Below are positions 9,331 through 16,904 of a stretch of 34,319 nt of DNA, in pieces. How positions within the stretch are numbered: position 1 is the stretch's first letter; each line of letters begins with the position of its first letter. The notes beneath the pieces were generated by a model, which was not told the DNA's origin, did not search any database, and worked only from the letters and a program-made list of their open reading frames with translations. The stretch is from Planctomycetota bacterium (lineage in GTDB: Bacteria > Planctomycetota > MHYJ01 > WSZJ01). The DNA is taken from NCBI GenBank assembly GCA_016190145.1, contig JACPRD010000035.1, positions 1 through 34,319 of the forward strand, read 5' to 3'. A program made the translations under genes and the position numbers.

Positions 9331-9872
9331 TCCTCCACCGTCGCGCCGGTCAGGGCCTTCTTCAGGTTCAAAAGCGCGTACCTCATCCTCCCGAGCGCCG
9401 TGTTGATCGGACACCCGGTCAGTCTCGCGATCTCCCTGAAAGCCAGCCCTCCGTAGATCCTGAGCGACACAACCTCGCGCTGTTCCTGCGGGAGGCCGGC
9501 CAGCGCCTCCTGCAGGCGTCCCGTGAGGATCGCCCGGTCGACCCGGTCCTCAGGGGCCTCCTCCTCCCCCGCGATCGAATCGCCCGGCCGGTCCTCCCCG
9601 TCCAGGCTGGCCATCGGCCGCTGCCGCAGAATGTCGAACGCACAATTGCGGGCGATCGTGAACAGCCAGCCCTCGAAGGATCCCTCGGGCTTCCACGCGG
9701 GAAGAGCCCGAAGCGCGCGGAGCAGGGTCTCTTGGAGGGCGTCCTCCGCGCGGCCGCGGTCCCCGATCATCCGGCACAGGTAGCCCATCAACGGCCCCTG
9801 AACCTGGGCGGCGAACCGCGCCAGAGCCTGGGGATCGCCATGCTGGCATGCCCGGATGTCGGCGGGGTCCAT
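9327..9872 (-). CDS. ECF-type RNA polymerase sigma factor
   Basis: The protein has 181 residues. Region 2 is clear: DRGRAEDALQETLLRALRAL then FEGWLFTIARNCAFDILR. Region 4 reads LPQEQREVVSLRIYGGLAF and REIARLTGCPINTALGRMRY. No region 3 is present, as in all ECF factors. The start at MDPADIRACQ is chosen because AAGGAAG lies at proper distance upstream; a longer frame to 9929 lacks this. It heads a three-gene operon with its anti-sigma factor and a secreted coiled-coil protein, and is divergent from the secreted protein at 10003. By family it directs an envelope stress regulon, but the inducer cannot be read from sequence. Confidence 0.93.
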   Translation of the reverse strand: MDPADIRACQHGDPQALARFAAQVQGPLMGYLCRMIGDRGRAEDALQETLLRALRALPAWKPEGSFEGWLFTIARNCAFDILRQRPMASLDGEDRPGDSIAGEEEAPEDRVDRAILTGRLQEALAGLPQEQREVVSLRIYGGLAFREIARLTGCPINTALGRMRYALLNLKKALTGATVEE

Positions 9873-9909
9873 TCGGCTTCCTTGAAACCAACGGGCGGAG
9901 CGGCGGTAT

Positions 9910-9915
9910 ATTGTA
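9910..9915 (-). promoter_or_regulatory. Possible -10 element of the ECF sigma operon
   Basis: TACAAT on the minus strand lies 37 bases before the sigma ATG. No good -35 is spaced correctly. Nearby GAACTGTTC (9919-9927) is a 9-base palindrome that could be an operator or part of an autoregulated promoter. Confidence 0.3.
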
Positions 9916-10002
9916 CGGGAACTGTTCAAGGGCGCTTACAGGAAGCGGCGCTCGCCCTATCCCTCAGCTTCCAAATGACTTACAGCTATCAGGAGCCTGA
10001 AC

Positions 10003-10821
10003 TTGCGCTTCCCCGCCACCGCCTGGATCGCTCTTCCCCTCGCCGCCCTCGCCCTATCCTCAGGCGCCGAGGACCCCCCGGCACCCGAAACGGAAACCCA
10101 CGAGTGCCCCTTCTGCCACCAGGACGTCGAGGTCCCGAACACTCCGGCGGGCGCCTGGATGAAAGTCAAGATCGGCGTCGCGACCGGCGATCGGGCGCTT
10201 CTCCGGGAGTACCTGCTCGGCTACGACCCCGAGCGGAGCGACGCGGCGGGCGCGGCGCGCGTCTTCAATGCGCAGCTGATGAAGGTGGAGGAGAAGGGGG
10301 ACAGCGCGGTGCTGGTGATGCAGCTGGGGGAGGGCGTGGTCGAGCTGCCGGCGGTGAAACAGGACGGCGTGTGGAGAGTGGACGTGAGGGCGATCGTGGA
10401 GCAGCAGCGGCTGGGCGAGTGCCGGGCGCACTTGCAGCAGGTCGGCGACCGCATCCGGAGGTACGTGCAGGCGAAGAGGAGTTACCCGCGGTGCGGCGAG
10501 GATCTGTGGACGGATCTCCGGGAGGCGGGGCTGCTGGAGATCCGGCTGGTGAACTGTCCGGGGGATCCGGCGCGCGTCACGCCGGCCGACTTCGAGAGAG
10601 GAGATTGGTCGGCGGTGTCTTACCGGGTCACGCGCGACGCGCTCGGCGCGGGCGCCAACGCGCGCAAGCCGATCGTCTGGGAAAAGACTCCCGCGCACCC
10701 CGGACGCAGGGTCGTGCTGACGGCTGCGGGCAACGTCTTCGACATGACGCAGGAGCAGTTCGACGAGGCGATCGAGACCTTCGAGGGGGCGCCCGCGGAA
10801 CGCGGATCCGGCTCCAAATAG
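10003..10821 (+). CDS. Secreted zinc-ribbon protein with pseudopilin-like C-terminus
   Basis: The protein has 272 residues from a TTG start, chosen because AGGAG lies seven bases upstream. The signal peptide MRFPATAWIALPLAALALSSGA is followed by a single CPFC knuckle. The centre is unrecognised. The C-terminal third resembles the tail of planctomycete pseudopilin-like (DUF1559-type) proteins: YPRCGEDLWTDLREAG, VNCPGDP, then IVWEKTPAHPGRRVVLTAAG where the family has a G.NVLFADGHVE stretch, with its GH replaced. It could interact with a type II secretion or pilus-like machine, but this is a weak inference. It is divergent from the ECF sigma operon and may be one of its targets. Confidence 0.7.
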   Translation: MRFPATAWIALPLAALALSSGAEDPPAPETETHECPFCHQDVEVPNTPAGAWMKVKIGVATGDRALLREYLLGYDPERSDAAGAARVFNAQLMKVEEKGDSAVLVMQLGEGVVELPAVKQDGVWRVDVRAIVEQQRLGECRAHLQQVGDRIRRYVQAKRSYPRCGEDLWTDLREAGLLEIRLVNCPGDPARVTPADFERGDWSAVSYRVTRDALGAGANARKPIVWEKTPAHPGRRVVLTAAGNVFDMTQEQFDEAIETFEGAPAERGSGSK

Positions 10822-10824
10822 CCT

Positions 10825-10853
10825 TTGACTCCCCCGAGGGACCGCCCTAAACT
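10825..10853 (+). promoter_or_regulatory. Sigma-70 promoter of the first PA2779-like gene
   Basis: TTGACT (10825-10830), a 17-base spacer and TAAACT (10848-10853) lie 52 bases before the ATG at 10906. The leader can form a small hairpin around CCTCT...AGAGG (about 10854-10870). Confidence 0.6.
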
Positions 10854-10905
10854 CCTCTGACTCAAGAGGGGGTTTGTCAACCGGGTTCGGATTGAGGAGG
10901 GACGC

Positions 10906-11283
10906 ATGCTGAAGGTGCTTCGCGTTGCGCTCGTCGCCCTGGGGATGCTGTCCACGATGCTGCTGGCAAGCCCCGCCTTCGCGGGCATGGTGGCGACGCC
11001 CGAGCCCAAGGCGGCGCCCGAGGAGCTTCAGACGGTCCAGGACGGCGCGATCCTGAAGGATCTCGCGGCCCGGGCGGGTCTGAGCGGCGATGCGGTCGAG
11101 AAGGTCCTCAGTCAGATCCCTGCGGAGCAGCGCGGCGCGCTCGCGGCGCACGCGGTGTCGATGGAGCACGCGGGCAACCTGCTCGGCGCCGTGGCGCTCG
11201 TGGCAGGGGTCATCATCGTCGGCGTGATCGTGCTGTCCGAGATGTTCTGGGACGACAGCAACCTGACGAAGTACAACCCGTAG
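10906..11283 (+). CDS. PA2779-like small membrane protein, copy 1
   Basis: The protein has 125 residues. A signal peptide ending in ASPAFA is followed by AGMVATP, a helical middle (AILKDLAARAGLSGDAVEKV...LAAHAVSMEHAGN) and a C-terminal membrane span (LLGAVALVAGVIIVGVIVL) with a short polar tail. This matches the PA2779-type family, small exported proteins that occur next to a PA2778-type cysteine peptidase. Their role is unknown; being a substrate or partner of the peptidase is the natural guess. AGGAGG precedes the ATG and a sigma-70 promoter lies upstream. A paralogue at 12543-12890 shares the AGMVATP start and the layout. Confidence 0.8.
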   Translation: MLKVLRVALVALGMLSTMLLASPAFAGMVATPEPKAAPEELQTVQDGAILKDLAARAGLSGDAVEKVLSQIPAEQRGALAAHAVSMEHAGNLLGAVALVAGVIIVGVIVLSEMFWDDSNLTKYNP

Positions 11284-11306
11284 ACCTGCCGGGAATTCAT
11301 CGACGA

Positions 11307-11335
11307 GCGGCCCGCGACGCGGGCCGCTTTTTTTT
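11307..11335 (+). terminator. Rho-independent terminator
   Basis: GCGGCCCGC, loop GAC and GCGGGCCGC form a perfect 9-bp stem followed by eight T. It ends the plus-strand PA2779-like gene just before the convergent peptidase gene. Confidence 0.95.
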
Positions 11336-11342
11336 CGACGGC

Positions 11343-12539
11343 CTAATCGAGCGCGGCGACCGCCGCCCGCAACTCCGCGGCAGTCGCCGGGTCGAGCCCG
11401 CACCCGACGGCGCGGTTCAGCCACTCCAGCGCCGCGAAGCGATCCTCGCGCGCGACCGCCGCCCGCGCCGCGCCGGCCCAGCTCGCTGCCGCCAGCGCGC
11501 GGCGCGCCCGGCCGGCCTCCAGCGCCCCCTCAGCCGCCTCGCACCACTCCGACTCCGCCAGCCGCCAGTCGCGCTCCCGCATCGCCACCGTCGCCCGCGT
11601 GTCGCACGCCTGGAACCAGGGCTCGCTCAGCCGGACACTCTGGAGTTTCGCGCGAAGCGCCCACAGCCCGGCGAGGTCGTGGCGTCCGAAATGTTCGGAG
11701 AGCACCCAGGCGAGGTTGTTCGCGCACGCGCCCCCCGCGTGCGCCCCGCGCCGGAACGCCTCCGCCGCTTCCCGATACTTTTTCTCCCCGTAAAGCAGGT
11801 TCCCCAGCGCCAGCGCCGCGCGCGTCTGGCCGGGATTCTTGCGAAGCGCGCGCTCGTACTGGATCCGCGCCAGGCGCACGTATCCCTGCTTCTCGTACCA
11901 GAGGCCGAATTCCGCGTGCCAGTCCGCGTCGATGGGCTCGAACGGAATCGGCGGCTCGTCGAGCGACTTGAAGAAGTCGTCGCGGGTCCAGGGAATCCCG
12001 GAGAGATCCTTGCCGATGTACAGCGTGAACCGGCCCGTCCTCTCCCACGCGCGCAGGAAGTCCTCTTCGCGCATCACGGTGAGCTGGCGTCCATAGTGCG
12101 CGAAGACCACCTCCCCGTCCCGCGCGCCGACGACGAGGAAGTAATGGAAGACGAGGGGGGCGAGCCGGACCATCACGACGGGCGGAATGCCCAGGGCGAG
12201 CGCCGCCCGCAGGTGACCGATGTTCGAGCACGGCGCGCAGAGCGTGCGCAGGCCCCTTCCCGCCGCGTACGCCGCCATCCGGATCGCGATCGTGCCGCCG
12301 CGTCCCGGCTCGCAGATTTCGGCCGAGATTTCCTTCACCGGAACCGGGTCGCCGTTCAACGCGAGGATCGCGGCGAGGACTTCAGGCCCGCAGTCGGCGA
12401 ACCCGCCTTCGGGCAGAACCGCGGCCACCTGCGCTTTCCCCGGAGGCGGATCCCGGAGAATCTCGTAGGGTCTCGCGCAGGCCGACAAAAAAAGGGGCAC
12501 GGCCAGGACGGCCGCGCCCCCGAGGTGTTTCGCGCTCAC
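11343..12539 (-). CDS. PA2778-like lipoprotein, C39-type cysteine peptidase with TPRs
   Basis: The protein has 398 residues with a GTG start. The signal peptide ends in a perfect lipobox LSAC (Cys21), so it is a lipoprotein. The papain-like C39 domain (about 35-185) has catalytic Cys50 in FADCGPEVLAAIL and His132 in VFHYFLVVGARDG. The oxyanion Gln usually found about six residues before the Cys is Glu43 or a Gly, and the place of the C39 Asp seems to hold His148, so the catalytic set is atypical. TPR-like helices follow (about 208-270). The gene is three bases after the stop of PA2779-like copy 2, an operon. The pairing with PA2779-like proteins is the known neighbourhood of this family; the substrate is unknown. 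Confidence 0.85.
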   Translation of the reverse strand: MSAKHLGGAAVLAVPLFLSACARPYEILRDPPPGKAQVAAVLPEGGFADCGPEVLAAILALNGDPVPVKEISAEICEPGRGGTIAIRMAAYAAGRGLRTLCAPCSNIGHLRAALALGIPPVVMVRLAPLVFHYFLVVGARDGEVVFAHYGRQLTVMREEDFLRAWERTGRFTLYIGKDLSGIPWTRDDFFKSLDEPPIPFEPIDADWHAEFGLWYEKQGYVRLARIQYERALRKNPGQTRAALALGNLLYGEKKYREAAEAFRRGAHAGGACANNLAWVLSEHFGRHDLAGLWALRAKLQSVRLSEPWFQACDTRATVAMRERDWRLAESEWCEAAEGALEAGRARRALAAASWAGAARAAVAREDRFAALEWLNRAVGCGLDPATAAELRAAVAALD

Positions 12540-12542
12540 GGT

Positions 12543-12890
12543 CTAGGGGTAGTAGGTCTCCATGATGACCAGGAATAGCGCCCCGACGACGGCCACTGAG
12601 ATCGCGATGGCGATCGCCGCGCTCCCCGCATGCCGCGAGGACTCCGCGTGGAGACTCAACTGGACGAGGTCCCGCGTCTCCAGCTTCTCGAGCCTCGACT
12701 CGCTCGCCGCGGGATCGACGCCGGACTCGGCCAGCCTGGCCTTCAGGCTCTCGATCGCCATCTTCCGCTCGGCCTGATCGCCGGACGGACCCGACGGAGT
12801 GGCAACCATCCCGGCGGAAGCCGGCGTGCACAGCATGACGGCCGACAGAGCGGCGACGGCGACGAGCGTGAACCGGACGCACCTGAGCAT
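12543..12890 (-). CDS. PA2779-like small membrane protein, copy 2
   Basis: The protein has 115 residues. It has the same layout as copy 1: signal peptide ending in TPASA, then GMVATP, a helical middle and a C-terminal membrane span (AAIAIAISVAVVGALFLVIM) ending in ETYYP. The ATG at 12890 is preceded by GGAGGGG. The frame runs on to 13127, but the signal peptide and ribosome site fix the start here. It forms an operon with the downstream peptidase and has a near-consensus promoter. Copies 1 and 2 have diverged strongly in the middle helix, so the duplication is old. Confidence 0.8.
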   Translation of the reverse strand: MLRCVRFTLVAVAALSAVMLCTPASAGMVATPSGPSGDQAERKMAIESLKARLAESGVDPAASESRLEKLETRDLVQLSLHAESSRHAGSAAIAIAISVAVVGALFLVIMETYYP

Positions 12891-12938
12891 ACGCCCCTCC
12901 AAGTTGGCGAAGCGATTTCCCCCGCGGACAAGTGGCGG

Positions 12939-12968
12939 ATTATAGGGGGACGGAGTCGGCGGGGTCAA
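12939..12968 (-). promoter_or_regulatory. Strong sigma-70 promoter of the PA2779/PA2778-like operon
   Basis: On the minus strand TTGACC (12963-12968), an 18-base spacer and a perfect TATAAT (12939-12944) precede the ATG at 12890 by 48 bases. Confidence 0.8.
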
Positions 12969-13092
12969 GCAAGTACGTTCATCGGAGGGCTGAGCCTCCT
13001 GCCGGGCGCCATAAGCCATAAGATGGAAGGGGCGCGGGTCCGCGGCCGACAGAACCTGCCGGCCGATGAAGGACCGCTGCCTTCTAAAACCC

Positions 13093-15792
13093 TCATTCGA
13101 GTTCGCCCCAGTTCCGGCCCGACGCAACCTCCACCTTGAGCGGCACTTCCAGCACCATGGCCCCCTCCATCGCCTCCACCGCCAGCGCCCGCAACTCCTC
13201 CCGCTCCCCCTCCGGCCCCTCGAACACCAGCTCGTCGTGCACCTGCAACAGCATCCGCGATCGCAGCCTCTTCTCGCGCAGCCCCCGGTCCGCCCGGATC
13301 ATCGCCACCTTGATCAGATCGGCGGCGCTTCCCTGCACCGGCGCGTTCACCGCCATGCGCTCGGCGGCCGCGCGTGCGGGGCCACTGGCGGAGTTGATAT
13401 CTGGAAGCGGGCGGCGGCGGCCGAGGAGGGTGCGGACGTAGCCGGTGCGGCGGGTTTCCTCGAGGGTGCGGTCGAGGAAGGCGCGGACGCCGGCGTAGCG
13501 GCGGAAGTACGCGTCGATGTATCTTGCCGCGGCCGCGCGGTCGATGCCAAGCGACTGGGCGAGGCCGCCGGCGCCCATGCCGTAGATGACGCCGAAGTTG
13601 ACGACCTTGGCCGCGCGGCGCATGTCGTCGGTCACGAGTTCCTCGGCGACCCCGAAAACCTCGGCGGCGGTGCGCGCGTGCACGTCCTTGCCGCCGCGGT
13701 AGGCGTCGACGAGCGCCGCGTCGCCCGAGGCGTGCGCGAGCAGCCGCAACTCGATCTGCGAGTAGTCGGCGGAGAGCAGGATCCACCCCGGCTCCGTCAC
13801 GAACGCGCGCCGGATGCGGCGCCCCTCCTCCGTCCGGATCGGGATGTTCTGAAGATTCGGATCGTTCGACGAGAGCCGCCCCGTCGCGGCCACCGCCTGG
13901 CTGAACGTCGTGTGAATCCTGCCGGTCTCGGGATTGATGGCCTGGGGAAGCGCGTCGACGTACGTCGACTTCAGCTTCGCGAGCGTCCGGAACTCCACGA
14001 TGCGCGCGGGCACCGGATGCTCGGCGGCCAGCTTCTCGAGGACCGCGGCATCCGTCGAGTACCCCGTCTTCGTCTTCCGCCCCGGGGACAGCTTCAGCTT
14101 TTCGAACAGCACCCGCTGCAGCTGCTTCGTGGAGTCGATGTTGAACGACTCTCCCGCCGCTTCGAAGACCGCGTCCTGAAGCGTCTTCAGCCGCTTCCCG
14201 AATTCCTCCGCCAGACCTCCCAGGCAGGCGGCGTCGACGCGGATGCCGGTGCGTTCCATGCGGAAGAGGACTTCGAGGAGGGGCATTTCGACGTCGCGGA
14301 ACAGGGGGGTGAGGCCGTTGGTCTCGAGTTTCGGGGGAAGGGTGCGTGCGAGGCGGCCGGCGGCGTCGGCGGCTTCGCAGGCGGCGGCCGTGGCGGAGGG
14401 GACGTCGACGTTGTCGAAGGAGACCTGGGCGCGGCCGCGGCCGGCGATGTCGGCGGCGGGGGTGAGGCGGGAGGCGAGGTGTTCGGCGGCGAGGGACTCG
14501 AGGTCGTTGGGGCGGCCGGGGTCGAGGACGTAGGCGGCGAGCATGGGGTCGCACGCGAGGCCGGCGACGGGGACGCCATGGCGCGCGAGGAGGAGGAGGT
14601 CGAATTTCGCGTCCCACGCGGACTTTGGGACGGCGGGGTCGGCGAAGACGGGGGCAAGCACCGCGAGGGCGGCGTCGCGCGCGGGCTGGCGCGGGGCGAG
14701 CATGGGAGAGTGGCCGAGGGGCACGTACGCGCCGTCGCCGTCGCCGGTGGAAAACGCGAGGCCGACGATCGCCGCGCGCATGCCGTCGCGCGAGGTGGCG
14801 AGCGTACTGAACGCGAATCCCTTCGACTCGCTTCGCTCGCTCAGGGCGGAGCCGGCGGGCGAAGCGAGTCGGAGGGCGAGCTCGCGGACGCCCTCGATCG
14901 TGTCCACCGTGCGATACCCGGCGCGCGGCAGCGCGGATTCTCCCGCCGGCAGGTCCTTGAGCAGCCGGTTGAACCCGAACCGCGCGAACATCGCCCGCAG
15001 CGCCGCGGCGTCCGCCGGCCGGACGCGCAGGTCGTCGAGGCCGCCGGGCACGGGAACGTCCGTCCGGATGGTCACGAGCATTTTCGAGAGCCGCGCCGAC
15101 GCGGCGTGTTCGCGCAGGAGCTGCGCCCAGCGCGGCTTGCCCGCCAGGTCGGGATTCTCGAGGAGCGCCTCCACCGACCCGCCGTGCTGCACCAGGGCCG
15201 TCGCCGTCTTCCCGCCGACCCCCGGCACGCCCGGCACGTTGTCGACGGAGTCGCCCATGAGAGCCAGCACGTCGACGACGCGACCGGGCGGCACGCCGAA
15301 CTTCTCCACGACCTCCGCGGGCCCCGAAATCCGGTCCTTCATCGTGTCAATCAGCTTCACGCCCTCCGTCACCACCTGGCAGAGGTCCTTGTCGCCCGTC
15401 GCGATCAGCACTTCCAGTCCCGCCTCGCGCCCGCGCCGCGCGAGGGTCCCGATCACGTCGTCGGCTTCGAAGCCCGCGACCTCGAGAAGCGGGGCCCGCC
15501 AGGCCTGGACGAGTTCGCGGATGGGGCCGAACTGTGCCACGAGTTCCGGCGGCGTTTCGGAGCGGGTCGCCTTGTACTCGGCGTACGCCTCGTCGCGGAA
15601 GGTCTTCCCCGGGGGATCGAACACGACGGCGAGGTGGGTGGGCTTCGTGTCGCGGAGGAGTTTCTGGAGCATCTGCACGAATCCGTACACGGCGCCCGTC
15701 GGCTCGCCGGCGGGACTGGTGAGCGGGGGAAGCGCGTGGAACGCGCGGAAGATGAAATTGGGGGCGTCGACGAGGACGAGGCGGTCGGGCAT
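13093..15792 (-). CDS. polA: DNA polymerase I
   Basis: The protein has 899 residues. Residues 1-290 are the 5'-3' flap nuclease with an HhH motif (GDSVDNVPGVPGVGGKTA). A 3'-5' exonuclease-like domain follows (about 300-490), then the family A polymerase: motif A SADYSQIELRLLAH near 674, motif B RRAAKVVNFGVIYG near 724 and motif C QVHDELVFE near 848. All polymerase residues are present. The exonuclease is degenerate: motif I FDTET reads FSTLA and motif III YxxxD reads AACEA, so proofreading should be absent. Before motif I is an inserted peptide, LSERSESKGF, encoded by a palindromic repeat. No ribosome site is seen, and TAATCT ends seven bases before the ATG. Confidence 0.98.
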   Translation of the reverse strand: MPDRLVLVDAPNFIFRAFHALPPLTSPAGEPTGAVYGFVQMLQKLLRDTKPTHLAVVFDPPGKTFRDEAYAEYKATRSETPPELVAQFGPIRELVQAWRAPLLEVAGFEADDVIGTLARRGREAGLEVLIATGDKDLCQVVTEGVKLIDTMKDRISGPAEVVEKFGVPPGRVVDVLALMGDSVDNVPGVPGVGGKTATALVQHGGSVEALLENPDLAGKPRWAQLLREHAASARLSKMLVTIRTDVPVPGGLDDLRVRPADAAALRAMFARFGFNRLLKDLPAGESALPRAGYRTVDTIEGVRELALRLASPAGSALSERSESKGFAFSTLATSRDGMRAAIVGLAFSTGDGDGAYVPLGHSPMLAPRQPARDAALAVLAPVFADPAVPKSAWDAKFDLLLLARHGVPVAGLACDPMLAAYVLDPGRPNDLESLAAEHLASRLTPAADIAGRGRAQVSFDNVDVPSATAAACEAADAAGRLARTLPPKLETNGLTPLFRDVEMPLLEVLFRMERTGIRVDAACLGGLAEEFGKRLKTLQDAVFEAAGESFNIDSTKQLQRVLFEKLKLSPGRKTKTGYSTDAAVLEKLAAEHPVPARIVEFRTLAKLKSTYVDALPQAINPETGRIHTTFSQAVAATGRLSSNDPNLQNIPIRTEEGRRIRRAFVTEPGWILLSADYSQIELRLLAHASGDAALVDAYRGGKDVHARTAAEVFGVAEELVTDDMRRAAKVVNFGVIYGMGAGGLAQSLGIDRAAAARYIDAYFRRYAGVRAFLDRTLEETRRTGYVRTLLGRRRPLPDINSASGPARAAAERMAVNAPVQGSAADLIKVAMIRADRGLREKRLRSRMLLQVHDELVFEGPEGEREELRALAVEAMEGAMVLEVPLKVEVASGRNWGELE
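14824..14871. repeat. Palindromic repeat inserted within polA
   Basis: CGACTCGCTTCGC (14824-14836) and GCGAAGCGAGTCG (14859-14871) are perfect 13-base inverted arms with a 22-base centre. The region encodes LSERSESKGF, in the linker just before the degenerate exonuclease motif I. It looks like an in-frame insertion of a dispersed palindromic element. Confidence 0.75.
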
Positions 15793-15799
15793 GGTGCGG

Positions 15800-15829
15800 A
15801 GATTACGCGGCGCTCCGGGCCTGCGTCCA
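15800..15829 (-). promoter_or_regulatory. polA: Possible promoter giving a leaderless polA mRNA
   Basis: On the minus strand TGGACG (15824-15829), an 18-base spacer and TAATCT (15800-15805) end seven bases before the polA ATG. No Shine-Dalgarno sequence is present. Confidence 0.4.
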
Positions 15830-15933
15830 TGCTCTTTACATGCGCCCGTTCATACGGCGGCCCGGAATTCAAGAGCGTATCGGCCGCGCGAAACAAGTTT
15901 TGTTTTCGAGGGAAAAACACGCCGGAACCCCCA

Positions 15934-15962
15934 TTGAAAGGCCTCCTGCCTCCTGCTATGCT
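15934..15962 (+). promoter_or_regulatory. Sigma-70 promoter of the PHP gene
   Basis: TTGAAA (15934-15939), a 17-base spacer and TATGCT (15957-15962) lie just before the mini-ORF ATG at 15973. The predicted transcript would start within a few bases of that ATG. Confidence 0.65.
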
Positions 15963-15972
15963 CCGCCCGCAG

Positions 15973-16017
15973 ATGGAAGCACGGCGATCCACTTCTCCGT
16001 TCGGCGTCGCGCGATGA
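15973..16017 (+). CDS. 14-residue leader ORF overlapping the PHP gene
   Basis: ATG 15973 opens a frame for MEARRSTSPFGVAR and stops at TGA 16015-16017, overlapping the PHP start in ATGA. The PHP start lacks a ribosome site of its own, so ribosomes finishing the leader could re-start there. The predicted promoter places this ATG almost at the 5' end of the message. The peptide has no attenuator-like run of one amino acid. It could be chance, but the exact overlap argues for coupling. Confidence 0.45.
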   Translation: MEARRSTSPFGVAR

Positions 16018-16838
16018 AACTCGACCTCCACACGCACTCCAACCTGTCCGACGGCGCCTTCACGCCCGAGGAGATCGTCGACATGGGCGTGGCCGCGGGT
16101 TTCAGCGTGCTGGCGATCACCGACCACGATTCCATCCGTTCGTGGGACCGCGCGAGCGAAGCCGCGCGCGGGAAGGACATCGCGATCCTGCCGGGCGTGG
16201 AAGTTTCGGCGGCGTGGGAGAACGAGGAACTGCACATCCTGGGCTATTTCCCGGCCGGCGTCCCGCAGCCGTTCCGGGAGTTTCTCGGGCGCGCGCTCGC
16301 GCGCCGCGAGGAACGGATGCGCACGATGGTCGAGAACGTCCGCAGACGCGGAGTCCCGGTGGAGTTCGACGACGTGCGGAAACTGGCGGCCGGCGAGAGC
16401 CTGTCGCGCGCGCACCTGGCACAGGTCATGGTCGCACGGGGGCACGCGGCGACCATCGACCAGGCGTTCGAGGAACACCTCGGATACCACGTCGGCAACA
16501 TCCCGCTCTCCCTTACGCCCGTCGCGGACGCCATCCGCATCATCGCCGAGTCCGGCGGCCTGGCGGTCTGGGCTCACCCGCCGGCGATGGAGCTGGAGGA
16601 GCGGCTTTCTCTGATGGTGAAGTGGGGACTGCACGGCGTCGAGGCGTTCCGTCGGCGCACCCACGGGGTCAAGACGGCGCGTCTCGTGGAGCTCGGGGAT
16701 TCGTACGGACTGTTCACGACGGCAGGGAGCGACTGGCACGGTCACCGACGGGAACCGCTGACCGACGAACTCGCCTTTCCTCCCTGGCGGCTCCGCCCGT
16801 TTCTCAGGGAATTCGGGCTCGAGCACCTGGCGGCGTAG
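16014..16838 (+). CDS. PHP-domain phosphoesterase, RNase AM / 3',5'-nucleoside bisphosphatase-like
   Basis: The protein has 274 residues from the ATG at 16014, where the family begins with MKLDLHTHSNLSDG. Metal ligands are clear: His6, His8, Asp13, then ITDHD (Asp37-His38-Asp39), Glu in GVEVSA, HILGYF, AVWAHP and GSDWHG near the C-terminus. The family hydrolyses the 3' phosphate of nucleoside 3',5'-bisphosphates and, in E. coli (Rnm/YciV), trims RNA 5' ends with a trinuclear metal centre. The frame extends upstream to 15840 but without homology. Translation is probably coupled to the 14-codon leader ORF. It is followed after 66 bases by the CofH-like gene on the same strand. Confidence 0.88.
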   Translation: MKLDLHTHSNLSDGAFTPEEIVDMGVAAGFSVLAITDHDSIRSWDRASEAARGKDIAILPGVEVSAAWENEELHILGYFPAGVPQPFREFLGRALARREERMRTMVENVRRRGVPVEFDDVRKLAAGESLSRAHLAQVMVARGHAATIDQAFEEHLGYHVGNIPLSLTPVADAIRIIAESGGLAVWAHPPAMELEERLSLMVKWGLHGVEAFRRRTHGVKTARLVELGDSYGLFTTAGSDWHGHRREPLTDELAFPPWRLRPFLREFGLEHLAA

Positions 16839-16904
16839 GCAACGCAACGAGTGGGGTCCGCCGGCGACGGGGGCCGGCGGCAAATTGCAGAGGGGGATCG
16901 TGAG

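Noticed and set aside
12487..12493. Seven-base homopolymer in the peptidase signal sequence as a phase-variation tract
   Set aside because: It is short and the frame is intact; no further sign of phase variation.
13066..16017. A 983-codon open frame antisense to polA, and similar long frames such as 26159-29335 minus
   Set aside because: They mirror conserved genes on the other strand, have no family motifs and arise from high GC at third positions.
16851..16904. Upstream GTG start for the CofH-like gene
   Set aside because: No ribosome site there, while AGGGGGA serves the ATG at 16905.
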